Shown: positions 28,166-35,448 of the stretch, piece by piece | How the letters are laid out: every line of letters starts with the position of its first letter | How positions within the stretch are numbered: the first letter of the stretch is position 1 | Assembly (NCBI RefSeq): GCF_029961765.1 | Contig: NZ_CP124681.1 | Location: 4,278,001 to 4,342,000 of the forward strand | Reading direction: 5' to 3' | DNA from: Nocardioides sp. QY071 | Lineage (GTDB): Bacteria > Actinomycetota > Actinomycetes > Propionibacteriales > Nocardioidaceae | Length of the DNA: 64,000 bases | Position numbers and translations under genes: made by a program | The notes under the pieces: generated by a model | What the model saw: the letters and a program-made list of their open reading frames with translations, nothing else | Told to the model about the DNA's origin: nothing | Database searches by the model: none

Positions 28166-29239
28166 TCAGACGTTGAAGCGGAACTCCACCACGTCGCCAT
28201 CGGCCATGACGTAGTCCTTGCCCTCCATCCGGACCTTGCCGGCTTCCTTGGCCTTGTTCATCGACCCGGCAGCGAGCAGGTCCTCGAAGGACACGACCTC
28301 GGCCTTGATGAAGCCCTTCTGGAAGTCGGTGTGGATGACACCGGCGGCCTCGGGGGCGGTGGCGCCCTTGGGGATGGTCCACGCGCGGGACTCCTTGGGG
28401 CCCGCGGTGAGGTAGGTCTGCAGGCCGAGGGTGTCGAAGCCGACCCGGGCCAGCACCTCCAGGCCGGGCTCGGTGACGCCGGCCTCGGCAAGGAACTCGG
28501 CGGCCTCCTCGTCGTCGAGCTCGATCAGCTCGGACTCGAACTTCGCGTCCAGGAAGATCGCCTCGGCAGGGGCGACGAGCTCGCTCATCCTGGCCTTCAG
28601 CTCGTCGTCCTGGAGCTCGTCGGCGTCGCAGTTGAAGACGTAGATGAACGGCTTGGCGGTGAGCAGCGAGAGCTCGCGCAGCAGCGAGCGGTCGATCGAG
28701 GTCGCGATGATCGGGGTACCGGCCTCGAGCGCCTCCTTAGCCTCCCGCGCGGCCTCGAGGTTGGCGGCGAGCTCCTTGACCTTGCGCGCCTCCTTCTCCA
28801 GCCGTACGACGGCCTTCTCCACCGTCTCGAGGTCGGCGAGGATCAGCTCGGTCTGGATCGTGGAGATGTCGTTGCCGGGGTTGACCTCGCCGTCGACGTG
28901 GGTGACGTCCTCGTCGCGGAACACGCGGGTCACCTGGCAGATGGCGGCGGACTCGCGGATGTGGGCGAGGAACTTGTTGCCGAGGCCCTCGCCCTGCGAG
29001 GCGCCGCGGACGATGCCGGCGATGTCGACGAACTCGACGGTCGCGGGCAGCTGGCGCTCGGAGCCGAAGATCTCGGCGAGCTGGGCCAGGCGCGGGTCGG
29101 GCACGCCCACCACGCCCACGTTGGGCTCGATGGTGGCGAACGGGTAGTTCGCCGCGAGGACGTCGTTCTTGGTCAGCGCGTTGAAGAGCGTCGACTTGCC
29201 TGCGTTGGGGAGACCGACGATGCCGATGGTGAGTGCCAC
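28166..29239 (-). CDS. ychF: Redox-regulated ATPase YchF
   Basis: This 357-residue protein is full length for YchF/OLA1. The Obg-type G domain has GLPNAGKSTLFNALTKND (G1) and EFVDIAGIVRGASQGEGLGN (G3). The G4 position reads NCDADE, not NKxD, as expected for its ATP preference. A coiled coil follows at about residues 135-200 and a TGS domain ends the protein with TDFQKGFIKAEVVSFEDLLA and VMADGDVVEFRFNV. YchF binds ribosomes and modulates stress translation. GTG start; TAGAAT lies 6 nt upstream. Confidence 0.95.
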   Translation of the reverse strand: MALTIGIVGLPNAGKSTLFNALTKNDVLAANYPFATIEPNVGVVGVPDPRLAQLAEIFGSERQLPATVEFVDIAGIVRGASQGEGLGNKFLAHIRESAAICQVTRVFRDEDVTHVDGEVNPGNDISTIQTELILADLETVEKAVVRLEKEARKVKELAANLEAAREAKEALEAGTPIIATSIDRSLLRELSLLTAKPFIYVFNCDADELQDDELKARMSELVAPAEAIFLDAKFESELIELDDEEAAEFLAEAGVTEPGLEVLARVGFDTLGLQTYLTAGPKESRAWTIPKGATAPEAAGVIHTDFQKGFIKAEVVSFEDLLAAGSMNKAKEAGKVRMEGKDYVMADGDVVEFRFNV

Positions 29240-29245
29240 GGCCGG

Positions 29246-29251
29246 ATTCTA
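29246..29251 (-). promoter_or_regulatory. -10 element TAGAAT of ychF
   Basis: On the minus strand TAGAAT is followed by CCGGCC and the GTG at 29239, a 6-nt spacing that marks a probable leaderless transcript. Confidence 0.55.
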
Positions 29252-29262
29252 GGGCGGTACGA

Positions 29263-29296
29263 CGAGGGGGCCCGAATCAGCGGCCGGGCCCCCTCG
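29263..29296 (-). terminator. Terminator hairpin after the matrixin-like gene
   Basis: Perfect 12-bp arms cgagggggcccg and cgggccccctcg flank a 10-nt loop, 5 bp beyond the protease stop. There is no U tract, which is common for actinobacterial terminators. Confidence 0.7.
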
Positions 29297-29301
29297 CCGG
29301 A

Positions 29302-30123
29302 TCAGGAGCCGTACAGCGCCCGCGCGCCCTCGGCGTCGGACGCCTGGAACTCCAGGTCGGCCGAGCCGCCGTTGCACTGGGGGTAGTGCATGATCGACGA
29401 GGAGTCGTACGGCGTCAGCGGCCGCCAGTTGTTGTCCTCGAAGCAGGTGCCGGCCTCGGGCCGGGTGTGCTCGTGGCGGAAGCCGAGCGTGTGACCGAGC
29501 TCGTGTCCGAGGATGTCGCCGGGCTCCCAGGTGCCGGAGGTCCAGATCGAGTCGTCGACGAGGACGTTGCGCTGGCGCTTCGGGGTGCTCGGGAAGAACG
29601 CCCGCGCGATGTACTGCGACGTCGAGACCGGCTCGACCGAGAAGAGCACGGAGTTGTTGCGGGTCGTGCACTTGCCGTCCTGGGCGGGGACGTAGACGAA
29701 GTTGATCTTCGACGACGCGGCCTCCCAGAGGCCGGCGCCGGCGCTCATCGCGGCGACGATGTCGTCGTGGCGGGTGCCGAACTTGGTGCTCACGCAGTAG
29801 GTCAGGTTGGCGACCTGCGTGGCGCTCCACTTGTCGTCGGCGCCGTTGACGGTGTTCACGACGAGGCCGTTGTCCGGCGTCCTCCCGGACTCGACCATGC
29901 TGTCGTAGAACCTGTGGAGGTCGGACCTGGTGCTGATCGCCTCGTCACCGTTGACGACGTAGGCACCGTCGACGTCGACGTACGTCGAGGCCTCGAACTC
30001 CTTGAAGGTCGGCACGTCGGCGGTGCTGTCTGCATCGGCGGCGGTCGACAGGGTCGCGCCCGCGAAGGCTGCGACCAGGCACGCGACTCCGGCGGAGATC
30101 TTGTGGATCCGGGAAGACAACAT
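29302..30123 (-). CDS. Secreted matrixin-like zinc metalloprotease
   Basis: This 273-residue protein has a Sec signal peptide (about residues 1-32, with GVACLVAAFAGATLSTAADA) and a C-terminal metzincin domain. The zinc motif is HELGHTLGFRHEHTRPE, giving HExxHxxGxxH, and the Met-turn is SSIMHYPQ. Cysteine pairs (YCVST and DGKCTT; GTCFEDN and PQCNGG) probably form disulfides. The start at 30123 follows an AAGG ribosome binding site. Strong hairpins on both sides suggest it is a single-gene transcript. Confidence 0.92.
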   Translation of the reverse strand: MLSSRIHKISAGVACLVAAFAGATLSTAADADSTADVPTFKEFEASTYVDVDGAYVVNGDEAISTRSDLHRFYDSMVESGRTPDNGLVVNTVNGADDKWSATQVANLTYCVSTKFGTRHDDIVAAMSAGAGLWEAASSKINFVYVPAQDGKCTTRNNSVLFSVEPVSTSQYIARAFFPSTPKRQRNVLVDDSIWTSGTWEPGDILGHELGHTLGFRHEHTRPEAGTCFEDNNWRPLTPYDSSSIMHYPQCNGGSADLEFQASDAEGARALYGS

Positions 30124-30142
30124 GCAAGAACCTTTCGATGGA

Positions 30143-30180
30143 TGGGGTGGATCGGCGCTCATCGAATCGCCGCCACCCCA
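30143..30180 (-). terminator. Terminator hairpin after the DUF2236 gene
   Basis: Arms tggggtgg/ccacccca and cggcg/cgccg form a two-part stem with a 2-nt bulge and a 10-nt loop. It lies 13 bp past the upstream stop and within the 70-bp gap before the protease start. Confidence 0.6.
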
Positions 30181-30193
30181 CCACCGACAAGAC

Positions 30194-31327
30194 TCAGAAA
30201 CCGGCAGCGCCCGTCGCTGCAGGAATGTGAGCCGGGTCCATCGCCCCGATGTGCCGCTCCGACTCGACCAGGCCCTCGTCGGAGGGCTTGACGCCCTGGT
30301 TGAAGACCCGGTCACGCTGCTTCTCGCGTACGTCGTGGTGCGCCTCGGCGGGGACGTCGAAGCCGAAGTGCGCCTGGGCCTCGCGCACGCCCCAGACCCG
30401 GTCGCTCCTCGGCGGGATCCCGAGGATGGCGGGCGCGGCGATCTCGACGGCCTGGGGCGCGAGCAGCTCGAACAGGGCCAGGCGGGCGTTCATCGAACGC
30501 TCGAAGAGCTTGTGGAGCACCTTGTTGCCGACCAGCGCGACGAGGTCGATCACGCGTCCCTGGCGCAGGTTGGCCATGTCGCGCATGTACCTCGGGTACG
30601 TCGAGATCACGCCCTTGCTCATGATCCACATGGCCGGCGCGACGGCCTTCTTCTGCCAGCCCGGCATGCTCGGTGGCAGCGCGACGGCGAGCGGCATGAT
30701 GAAGTGGATCATGTCCTGCGCGGCCTCGGAGGCGGCCAGCCTCGGGCGCCACTCCTCGAAGTAGCGGTGCACCTCGGCGCGCGTGGCCGGCACCTCGGCC
30801 GGGTCGATGGTCTGCAGCTTCGCGATCTCGGCGCACTCGGCCCAGAACCGGTTCTCCTCGGCCTCACTCAGCCTGCCGGGGCCGAACATCTCGTAGCACT
30901 TGAGGATCGAGTGCCAGGCGGTGACGTGGATCCACAGCTGCGAGGCGGAGCTGTTGGCGTCGTACGTGCTGCCGGTGACGGGGTCGTGGCCGACCGCCTT
31001 CGAGTGCACCTTGACCAGCACGTCGGCCGCCCTCGCGGTCTGCTCGGCGCCGCCGAACAGCTGCATCGCGAAGTAGCGCAGGGTGCGGCCGTAGCGGGTC
31101 GAGGGCCGGTACTTCACGCCGCCGGACTGCACGACCGCGGCCGCGAGGTTGGGGTCGAAGTGCTCGATGGTGACCGCCCGCGCGAACCCGAGGACGTACG
31201 ACGTGGGGTGCGACCACACCTTCCACGACACCGAGTCCGGCCCGAGGAAGCCGTAGTCGGCCATCGGCTCGTACTTCGCGAGCATCTGCTTGCGGGTCTG
31301 GACACCGAACATCGCGGCACTCCTCAT
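30194..31327 (-). CDS. Oxygenase MpaB family protein (DUF2236)
   Basis: This 377-residue protein matches the DUF2236/MpaB-type family, related to latex-clearing oxygenase. Typical family segments are VLGFARAVTIEHFDPNLAAA, a heme-region stretch ASQLWIHVTAWHSILKCYEM and HRYFEEWRPRLAASEAAQDM. Family members are oxygenases, probably heme-binding, on hydrophobic substrates; the substrate here is unknown. A palindromic region immediately upstream suggests repressor control, although no regulator gene lies beside it. Confidence 0.85.
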   Translation of the reverse strand: MRSAAMFGVQTRKQMLAKYEPMADYGFLGPDSVSWKVWSHPTSYVLGFARAVTIEHFDPNLAAAVVQSGGVKYRPSTRYGRTLRYFAMQLFGGAEQTARAADVLVKVHSKAVGHDPVTGSTYDANSSASQLWIHVTAWHSILKCYEMFGPGRLSEAEENRFWAECAEIAKLQTIDPAEVPATRAEVHRYFEEWRPRLAASEAAQDMIHFIMPLAVALPPSMPGWQKKAVAPAMWIMSKGVISTYPRYMRDMANLRQGRVIDLVALVGNKVLHKLFERSMNARLALFELLAPQAVEIAAPAILGIPPRSDRVWGVREAQAHFGFDVPAEAHHDVREKQRDRVFNQGVKPSDEGLVESERHIGAMDPAHIPAATGAAGF

Positions 31328-31334
31328 CTGATTG

Positions 31335-31366
31335 CTACAGTCGTGTAGATTCAGGAGTCTTTACAC
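31335..31366. promoter_or_regulatory. Inverted repeats upstream of the DUF2236 gene
   Basis: ctaca-gtcg-tgtag (31335-31348) overlaps a second pair, gtgta (31343-31347) with tacac (31362-31366). This nested symmetry 8 bp before the start codon looks like a repressor operator. Confidence 0.5.
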
Positions 31367-31402
31367 GAAGCCGCCGATTGTCAAACGGGGCACGCGCTCT
31401 CG

Positions 31403-32092
31403 TCAGTGCTCGAACCGCTCCGACAACGCGTAGCGCAGCAGCGCCACGTCGTCGATCGCGCGGGTCTCCACGAGCTCGGCGCGGCTCCCGGCATGCCACG
31501 GGAACACCCCGTCGCCGACGAACCGGCGCGCCCGCGCGTCGCCCACGAAGAACGGCGCGACGACGAGCTGGAGCTCGTCGGCGAGCCCGGCGGTGAGGAA
31601 CTGGGTGTGCACGGACCCGCCGCCCTCGACCATCAGCCGTCGTACGCCGCGCGAGCCCAGGTCGGCCGCCAGGGCCTCCATCCGCACCCGGTCCCCGAGC
31701 CCGACCACCTTGGCCTCCGCGCCGACCCGGCTCTCCACCATGGGAACCGTCGGGTCCGGGCAGTAGACGAGCTTCTCGCCGTCACCTGCCGTGAAGAACC
31801 GGGCGGCCGGGTCGAGGTCCCCCCGACAGGTCAGGGTCACCTTGACCGGGCCGGCCGGGAGTCCCGCCGCGACCCGGCTGCGCCGCCGCTCCTGCGAGCG
31901 GATCAGCAGGCGCGGGTCGTCGTTGCGGACCGTCGTCGCGCCCACGAGGATCGCGTCGCAGCCCGCGCGCACGCCGTCGACCCGGTCGAAGTCGGCGTCG
32001 TTCGACAGCAGCAGCCGCTCCGCGCCGGCACTGTCGAGGTAGCCGTCGAGGGAGATGCAGCAGCTCAGGAGGACGTACGGCCGCTCACCCAT
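31403..32092 (-). CDS. RibD C-terminal type pyrimidine/pterin reductase
   Basis: This 229-residue protein opens with VLLSCCISLDGYLDSAGAER and has ADFDRVDGVRAGCDAILVG, ATTVRNDDPRL and RRLMVEGGGSVHTQFLTAGL, the usual NADPH-binding RibD C-terminal sequence. It lacks the deaminase half of RibD. It ends a five-gene minus-strand run with a flippase-like protein, a glycosyltransferase, a divergent pterin synthase homologue and an MDR dehydrogenase, so it may reduce a pterin-like intermediate and not serve riboflavin. Its start lies 27 bp inside the preceding gene. Confidence 0.88.
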   Translation of the reverse strand: MGERPYVLLSCCISLDGYLDSAGAERLLLSNDADFDRVDGVRAGCDAILVGATTVRNDDPRLLIRSQERRRSRVAAGLPAGPVKVTLTCRGDLDPAARFFTAGDGEKLVYCPDPTVPMVESRVGAEAKVVGLGDRVRMEALAADLGSRGVRRLMVEGGGSVHTQFLTAGLADELQLVVAPFFVGDARARRFVGDGVFPWHAGSRAELVETRAIDDVALLRYALSERFEH

Positions 32093-32952
32093 GCGGGGCC
32101 TCCTTCCAGGGTCAGGAGACCGGGCAGCGTCGCGACCAGCGACATCACGCCGTACACGACCGCGACCTCCACTCCGGCGGCAGCACCGAGCCCGGCCGCG
32201 CCGAACACCCAGGCGGCCGCGCCCTCCCGCGGGCCCCAGCCGGCGATGCTCACCGGGACGGCCGAGGCCAGCAGGACCAGGAGCGCGAGCGCCGCGAGCC
32301 GGGGCGTGGACTCGGTGAGGCCGGCGGTGCGGGCCGCGACGAGGAACACCAGGACGTGCCCGCACGCCGCGAGCACGGAGAGCAGCAGCACCTGCGGCCA
32401 GACGCCACGCAGGCCGGAAGCGAGCTCGCGCCGGACCGGCGCGGCCGCGAGCACCGCCAGGCCGACGACGACCAGCACGACCAGCACCGCCAGCGCCCAG
32501 CCCCGAATCGCCGGCGGCAGCAGCGGTACGGCGGCCACCGCCAGCGCGGCCTGCGCCGCCTGGCCGCTCACCCGGTCCCAGAGCACCGACCGCAGCCCGC
32601 GGCCGAGCGCACCCGCGTCCTGCCCGTGCCGGTAGCCGCGGTGCAGGTCGCCGAGCACGCCGCCGGGAAGGCTCGCGTTGAGCAGCTGGGCGCGGTAGCA
32701 GCTGCGGTAGGCGCCGCGGAACGGGACCGCCACCCCGAGCCCGGTCGCCAGCAGGCTCCACCGCCGGGCACAGCAGGCCGTCGTCGCGGCGGTGACGACC
32801 AGCGCGACGACGAGCGCGCGGGGATCGGTGCGCGCCAGCCCGTCGAGGAACGGCTGCGCGCCCAGCCGGGCCACCAGCACGACCAGGATCGCGAACCCGG
32901 CCGCCAGCCGGAGCGGCGCCCCTAGGCCGTGTCCTGGCGTCGTCGTGTCGAT
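32065..32952 (-). CDS. Flippase-like integral membrane protein (UPF0104/LPG synthase TM family)
   Basis: This protein of about 295 residues has about eight hydrophobic helices and the family stretches RCYRAQ-like RSCYRAQLLNASLPGGVLGD and VPVSIAGWGPREGAAAWVFG. Related proteins move or synthesise lipid-linked molecules. The start is unusual: no ATG, GTG or TTG lies in frame between the preceding gene's stop and the first helix. ATC at 32952 has GGGGAGG 8 nt upstream and is the best-placed initiator; internal GTGs at 32880 or 32874 would truncate the first helix. The alternative at 33081 lies far inside the glycosyltransferase gene. Confidence 0.75.
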   Translation of the reverse strand: MDTTTPGHGLGAPLRLAAGFAILVVLVARLGAQPFLDGLARTDPRALVVALVVTAATTACCARRWSLLATGLGVAVPFRGAYRSCYRAQLLNASLPGGVLGDLHRGYRHGQDAGALGRGLRSVLWDRVSGQAAQAALAVAAVPLLPPAIRGWALAVLVVLVVVGLAVLAAAPVRRELASGLRGVWPQVLLLSVLAACGHVLVFLVAARTAGLTESTPRLAALALLVLLASAVPVSIAGWGPREGAAAWVFGAAGLGAAAGVEVAVVYGVMSLVATLPGLLTLEGGPAWVSGRTSS

Positions 32953-32954
32953 GG

Positions 32955-33965
32955 CTACGTCCTCCCCTCGCCCGTGAGTACGACGGCCGGCGCGATCCGG
33001 TTCAGCACCCCGGCCACCTCGGCCACGGTCCCGGCCCAGGCCCCCAGCTGTCCGCGTCGACCCGCCGCCGCGGCACGCCACCGGGCCCGCAGGCCGGCAT
33101 CGCCCAGCCAGGCCCGCAGCGCACCCGCCAGCGCGGCCGGGTCACCGACGGGAACGAGCGTGCCGGCCTCGCCCAGCGCCTCGGGCTGGCCGCCGACGTC
33201 GGTCGCGATCGCGGGGAGTCCGCGGGCGACGCCCTCGGCGAGCGCCATCCCGTACGACTCCCGGTGGGACGGCGCCAGCACCAGGTCGCTGGTCGAGCGG
33301 AGCCCGTCCAGCGCGGCCGGGGTGAGCGGGCCGACCAGCTCGATCCGGTCGGCGATCCCCTGTCGTCGCGCCGCCACCCGGAAGGCGGTCACGAAGGCGG
33401 GCGCCAGGTCGAGCGCCCCGACGCAGCGGCAGGTCCAGTCGAGGTCGCGGACCTCGGCCAGGGCGGCGAGCAGGTCGTCGTACCCCTTGGCGGGGGTGAC
33501 CGGGCCGACGCAGAGCAGGTGCGTGCCGGCAGCCGATCCGGCGACGAGCGGGCCGGGGTCGGCGCCGGGAAGGGCGACGTGCACCCGGTCGGCGGGCACC
33601 CCGACCTCGTCGACGACCCAGTCCCGGCTCCAGGCGCTGGTCGTCACGACGGCCGCGACCGAGCGCAGCACCGACGACTCGGCCGGCCCGGACCCCGGCA
33701 TGTGCAGCAGCATGGCCACCCGCAGCCGGCGGGCCTCCGCGACCAGCGCCGTCGTGGTCGAGGCGACCAGCCCGTCGACCAGGACCACCGCGCCGTCGGG
33801 GATCCCGGCCAGCACCCGGTCGAGGCCGACGACGCCGACCCGGTGCTCGCGCACCTCACGCCCGCGTGCGGCCAGGCCCGCCACCAAACGGCGGTCGTAG
33901 AGGTTCCCGCCGCTCGGCCGCCGCGGGTCGTCGATGCCGTCGGGCACCAGGACGTGCAGGGTCAC
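32955..33965 (-). CDS. Glycosyltransferase family 4 protein
   Basis: This 336-residue GT-B enzyme starts at GTG 33965, overlapping the pterin synthase-like stop by 4 bp. The N-terminal domain shows VLVPDGIDDPRRPSGGNLYD, and the C-terminal nucleotide-sugar region has LLCVGPVTPAKGYDDLLAAL and SHRESYGMALAEGVARGLPA, the EX7E-type site. It transfers a sugar to an unknown acceptor, probably lipid-linked given the flippase-like gene that follows by 2 bp. Confidence 0.9.
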   Translation of the reverse strand: MTLHVLVPDGIDDPRRPSGGNLYDRRLVAGLAARGREVREHRVGVVGLDRVLAGIPDGAVVLVDGLVASTTTALVAEARRLRVAMLLHMPGSGPAESSVLRSVAAVVTTSAWSRDWVVDEVGVPADRVHVALPGADPGPLVAGSAAGTHLLCVGPVTPAKGYDDLLAALAEVRDLDWTCRCVGALDLAPAFVTAFRVAARRQGIADRIELVGPLTPAALDGLRSTSDLVLAPSHRESYGMALAEGVARGLPAIATDVGGQPEALGEAGTLVPVGDPAALAGALRAWLGDAGLRARWRAAAAGRRGQLGAWAGTVAEVAGVLNRIAPAVVLTGEGRT

Positions 33966-34375
33966 AACGCCCGCTCGTAGCTCGCCCACGCGACGTGCGA
34001 CTCGTGCAGCGTCACCGCGATGGTCGCGAGGGTGCGGCCGCCCGGGCCGAGGTCGCCGGCGGACGCGCACTCGGCCAGCCGGTCGGCGACCCAGCGGGCA
34101 AGCACCTCGGTCGAGCTGTTCTGCCCGGCGAGCCCCACCTCGTCGTGCACCTCGTCGTCGTCGAGGTTGCGGTAGTGCAGCCGCCCGAGCACCTCGCGCA
34201 CGACCTCGGTGGCGCGGCCGATGTCGACCAGGATCCCGTCGGCGTCGAGGTCGGTGCCGGCGAACGTCGCGTCGATGACGTACGTCGCGCCGTGCAGCCG
34301 CTGCGCCGGTCCGAACACCTCACCGCGCAGGCTGTGCGCGACCATGATGTGGTCGCGAACGGTCACCCGGAACAT
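33962..34375 (-). CDS. 6-pyruvoyl tetrahydropterin synthase-like protein, altered active site
   Basis: This 137-residue protein has the tunnel-fold signatures VAHSLRGEVFGPAQRLHGAT, TSE-like SSTEVLARWVADRLAE and the substrate glutamate in LHESHVAW. Compared with QueD and PTPS, the third zinc histidine of HGH is alanine (HGAT) and the catalytic cysteine before it is missing (FGPAQRLHG). Two zinc histidines remain. Such versions occur as a recognisable actinobacterial subfamily, so it probably performs a different pterin-related reaction. Its ATG overlaps the MDR dehydrogenase stop by 1 bp. Confidence 0.85.
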   Translation of the reverse strand: MFRVTVRDHIMVAHSLRGEVFGPAQRLHGATYVIDATFAGTDLDADGILVDIGRATEVVREVLGRLHYRNLDDDEVHDEVGLAGQNSSTEVLARWVADRLAECASAGDLGPGGRTLATIAVTLHESHVAWASYERAL

Positions 34376-35373
34376 CAGGCCTCCTCGGGGTCGGGGTTCT
34401 CGTGGGAGTAGTCGATCGAGTGGCACAGCCCCGGCATCGAGCCGGCGGCGATCTTCGCCAGCACCGCGGGCAGCTCGCGGAACGGCGAGCAGTCGGTCAG
34501 CAGTACGTCGAAGCCCGGGTCCCGGAGCAGCTCGAGCGCGAGCGCCAGCCGGTCGCGGTGGCTGCGCGAGTCCCGCCGCGCGGGCGCGACCGCGCCGACC
34601 TGGCTGCTGCGCAGGGTGAGCCGGGAGGAGTGGAACGCCTCGCCCAGCGGCAGGCTGACCGGCCGGTCGCCGTACCAGGACAGGTCGAGGACGGTCCCCT
34701 CCGGCGCGACCAGCTCGAGGGCCCGCCGCAGCCCGGCCTCGGTGGCGCTGGTGTGCACGACCAGGTCGCTGCGGCCCACCTCGTCCGTGGCGCCGGCGAA
34801 GCCCACGCCCAGCGCCGCGGCCACCTCCGCACGCCTCGGGTCGGTGTCGACGAGGGTGACCCGCACCCCCGGCACTCCCACCGCCAGGCGGGCGACGCAG
34901 CAGCCGACCAGCCCCGCCCCGACGACGGTGACGTGGTCGCCGAGCAACGGCGGCGCGTCCCACAGCGCGTTGAGGGCGGTCTCGACGGTGCCGGCCAGCA
35001 CCGCGCGCTCCGCGGGGACACCGTCGGGCACGGGCACGACGGCGGCGGCCGGGACGACGTACGACGTCTGGTGGGGGTGCAGGCAGAAGACGGTGCGCCC
35101 CACCAGCTCGCCGGGCCCACGCTCGACGACGCCGACGCTGAGGTAGCCGTACTTCACCGGTCCCGGGAACTCCCCGACCTGGAAGGGCGCCCGCATCGCC
35201 GCGTGCTGACCGGGCGGCACCCGGCCGGCGAACACCAGGGTCTCGGTGCCGCGGCTGATCGCGGAGCGCAGCGTGCGGACCAGGACCTCGTCGGCGCCGG
35301 GCTCGCGGAGCGCGACCGGCCGGATCTCCCCGTGCCCCGGCTCGACCACCCAGTACGCCAGCGCCTCGTCCAC
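34375..35373 (-). CDS. MDR family zinc-type dehydrogenase (BchC-like)
   Basis: This 332-residue medium-chain dehydrogenase has the N-terminal stretch LRSAISRGTETLVFAGRVPP, reminiscent of BchC and related enzymes, and the nucleotide-binding VTVVGAGLVGCCVARLAVGV. The usual structural zinc cysteine cluster is absent and catalytic ligands are not obvious. It is the first gene of the five-gene run and is divergent, by 75 bp, from the fused phosphotransferase/sulfatase gene. The substrate is unknown. Confidence 0.85.
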   Translation of the reverse strand: MDEALAYWVVEPGHGEIRPVALREPGADEVLVRTLRSAISRGTETLVFAGRVPPGQHAAMRAPFQVGEFPGPVKYGYLSVGVVERGPGELVGRTVFCLHPHQTSYVVPAAAVVPVPDGVPAERAVLAGTVETALNALWDAPPLLGDHVTVVGAGLVGCCVARLAVGVPGVRVTLVDTDPRRAEVAAALGVGFAGATDEVGRSDLVVHTSATEAGLRRALELVAPEGTVLDLSWYGDRPVSLPLGEAFHSSRLTLRSSQVGAVAPARRDSRSHRDRLALALELLRDPGFDVLLTDCSPFRELPAVLAKIAAGSMPGLCHSIDYSHENPDPEEA

Positions 35374-35448
35374 CCGGGGACTCCTCTCGTTGAACCGGCC
35401 CCCTGTGCTCGTCGTACCCGGAGGTACAACCTAGGACACGGAGGTGCG

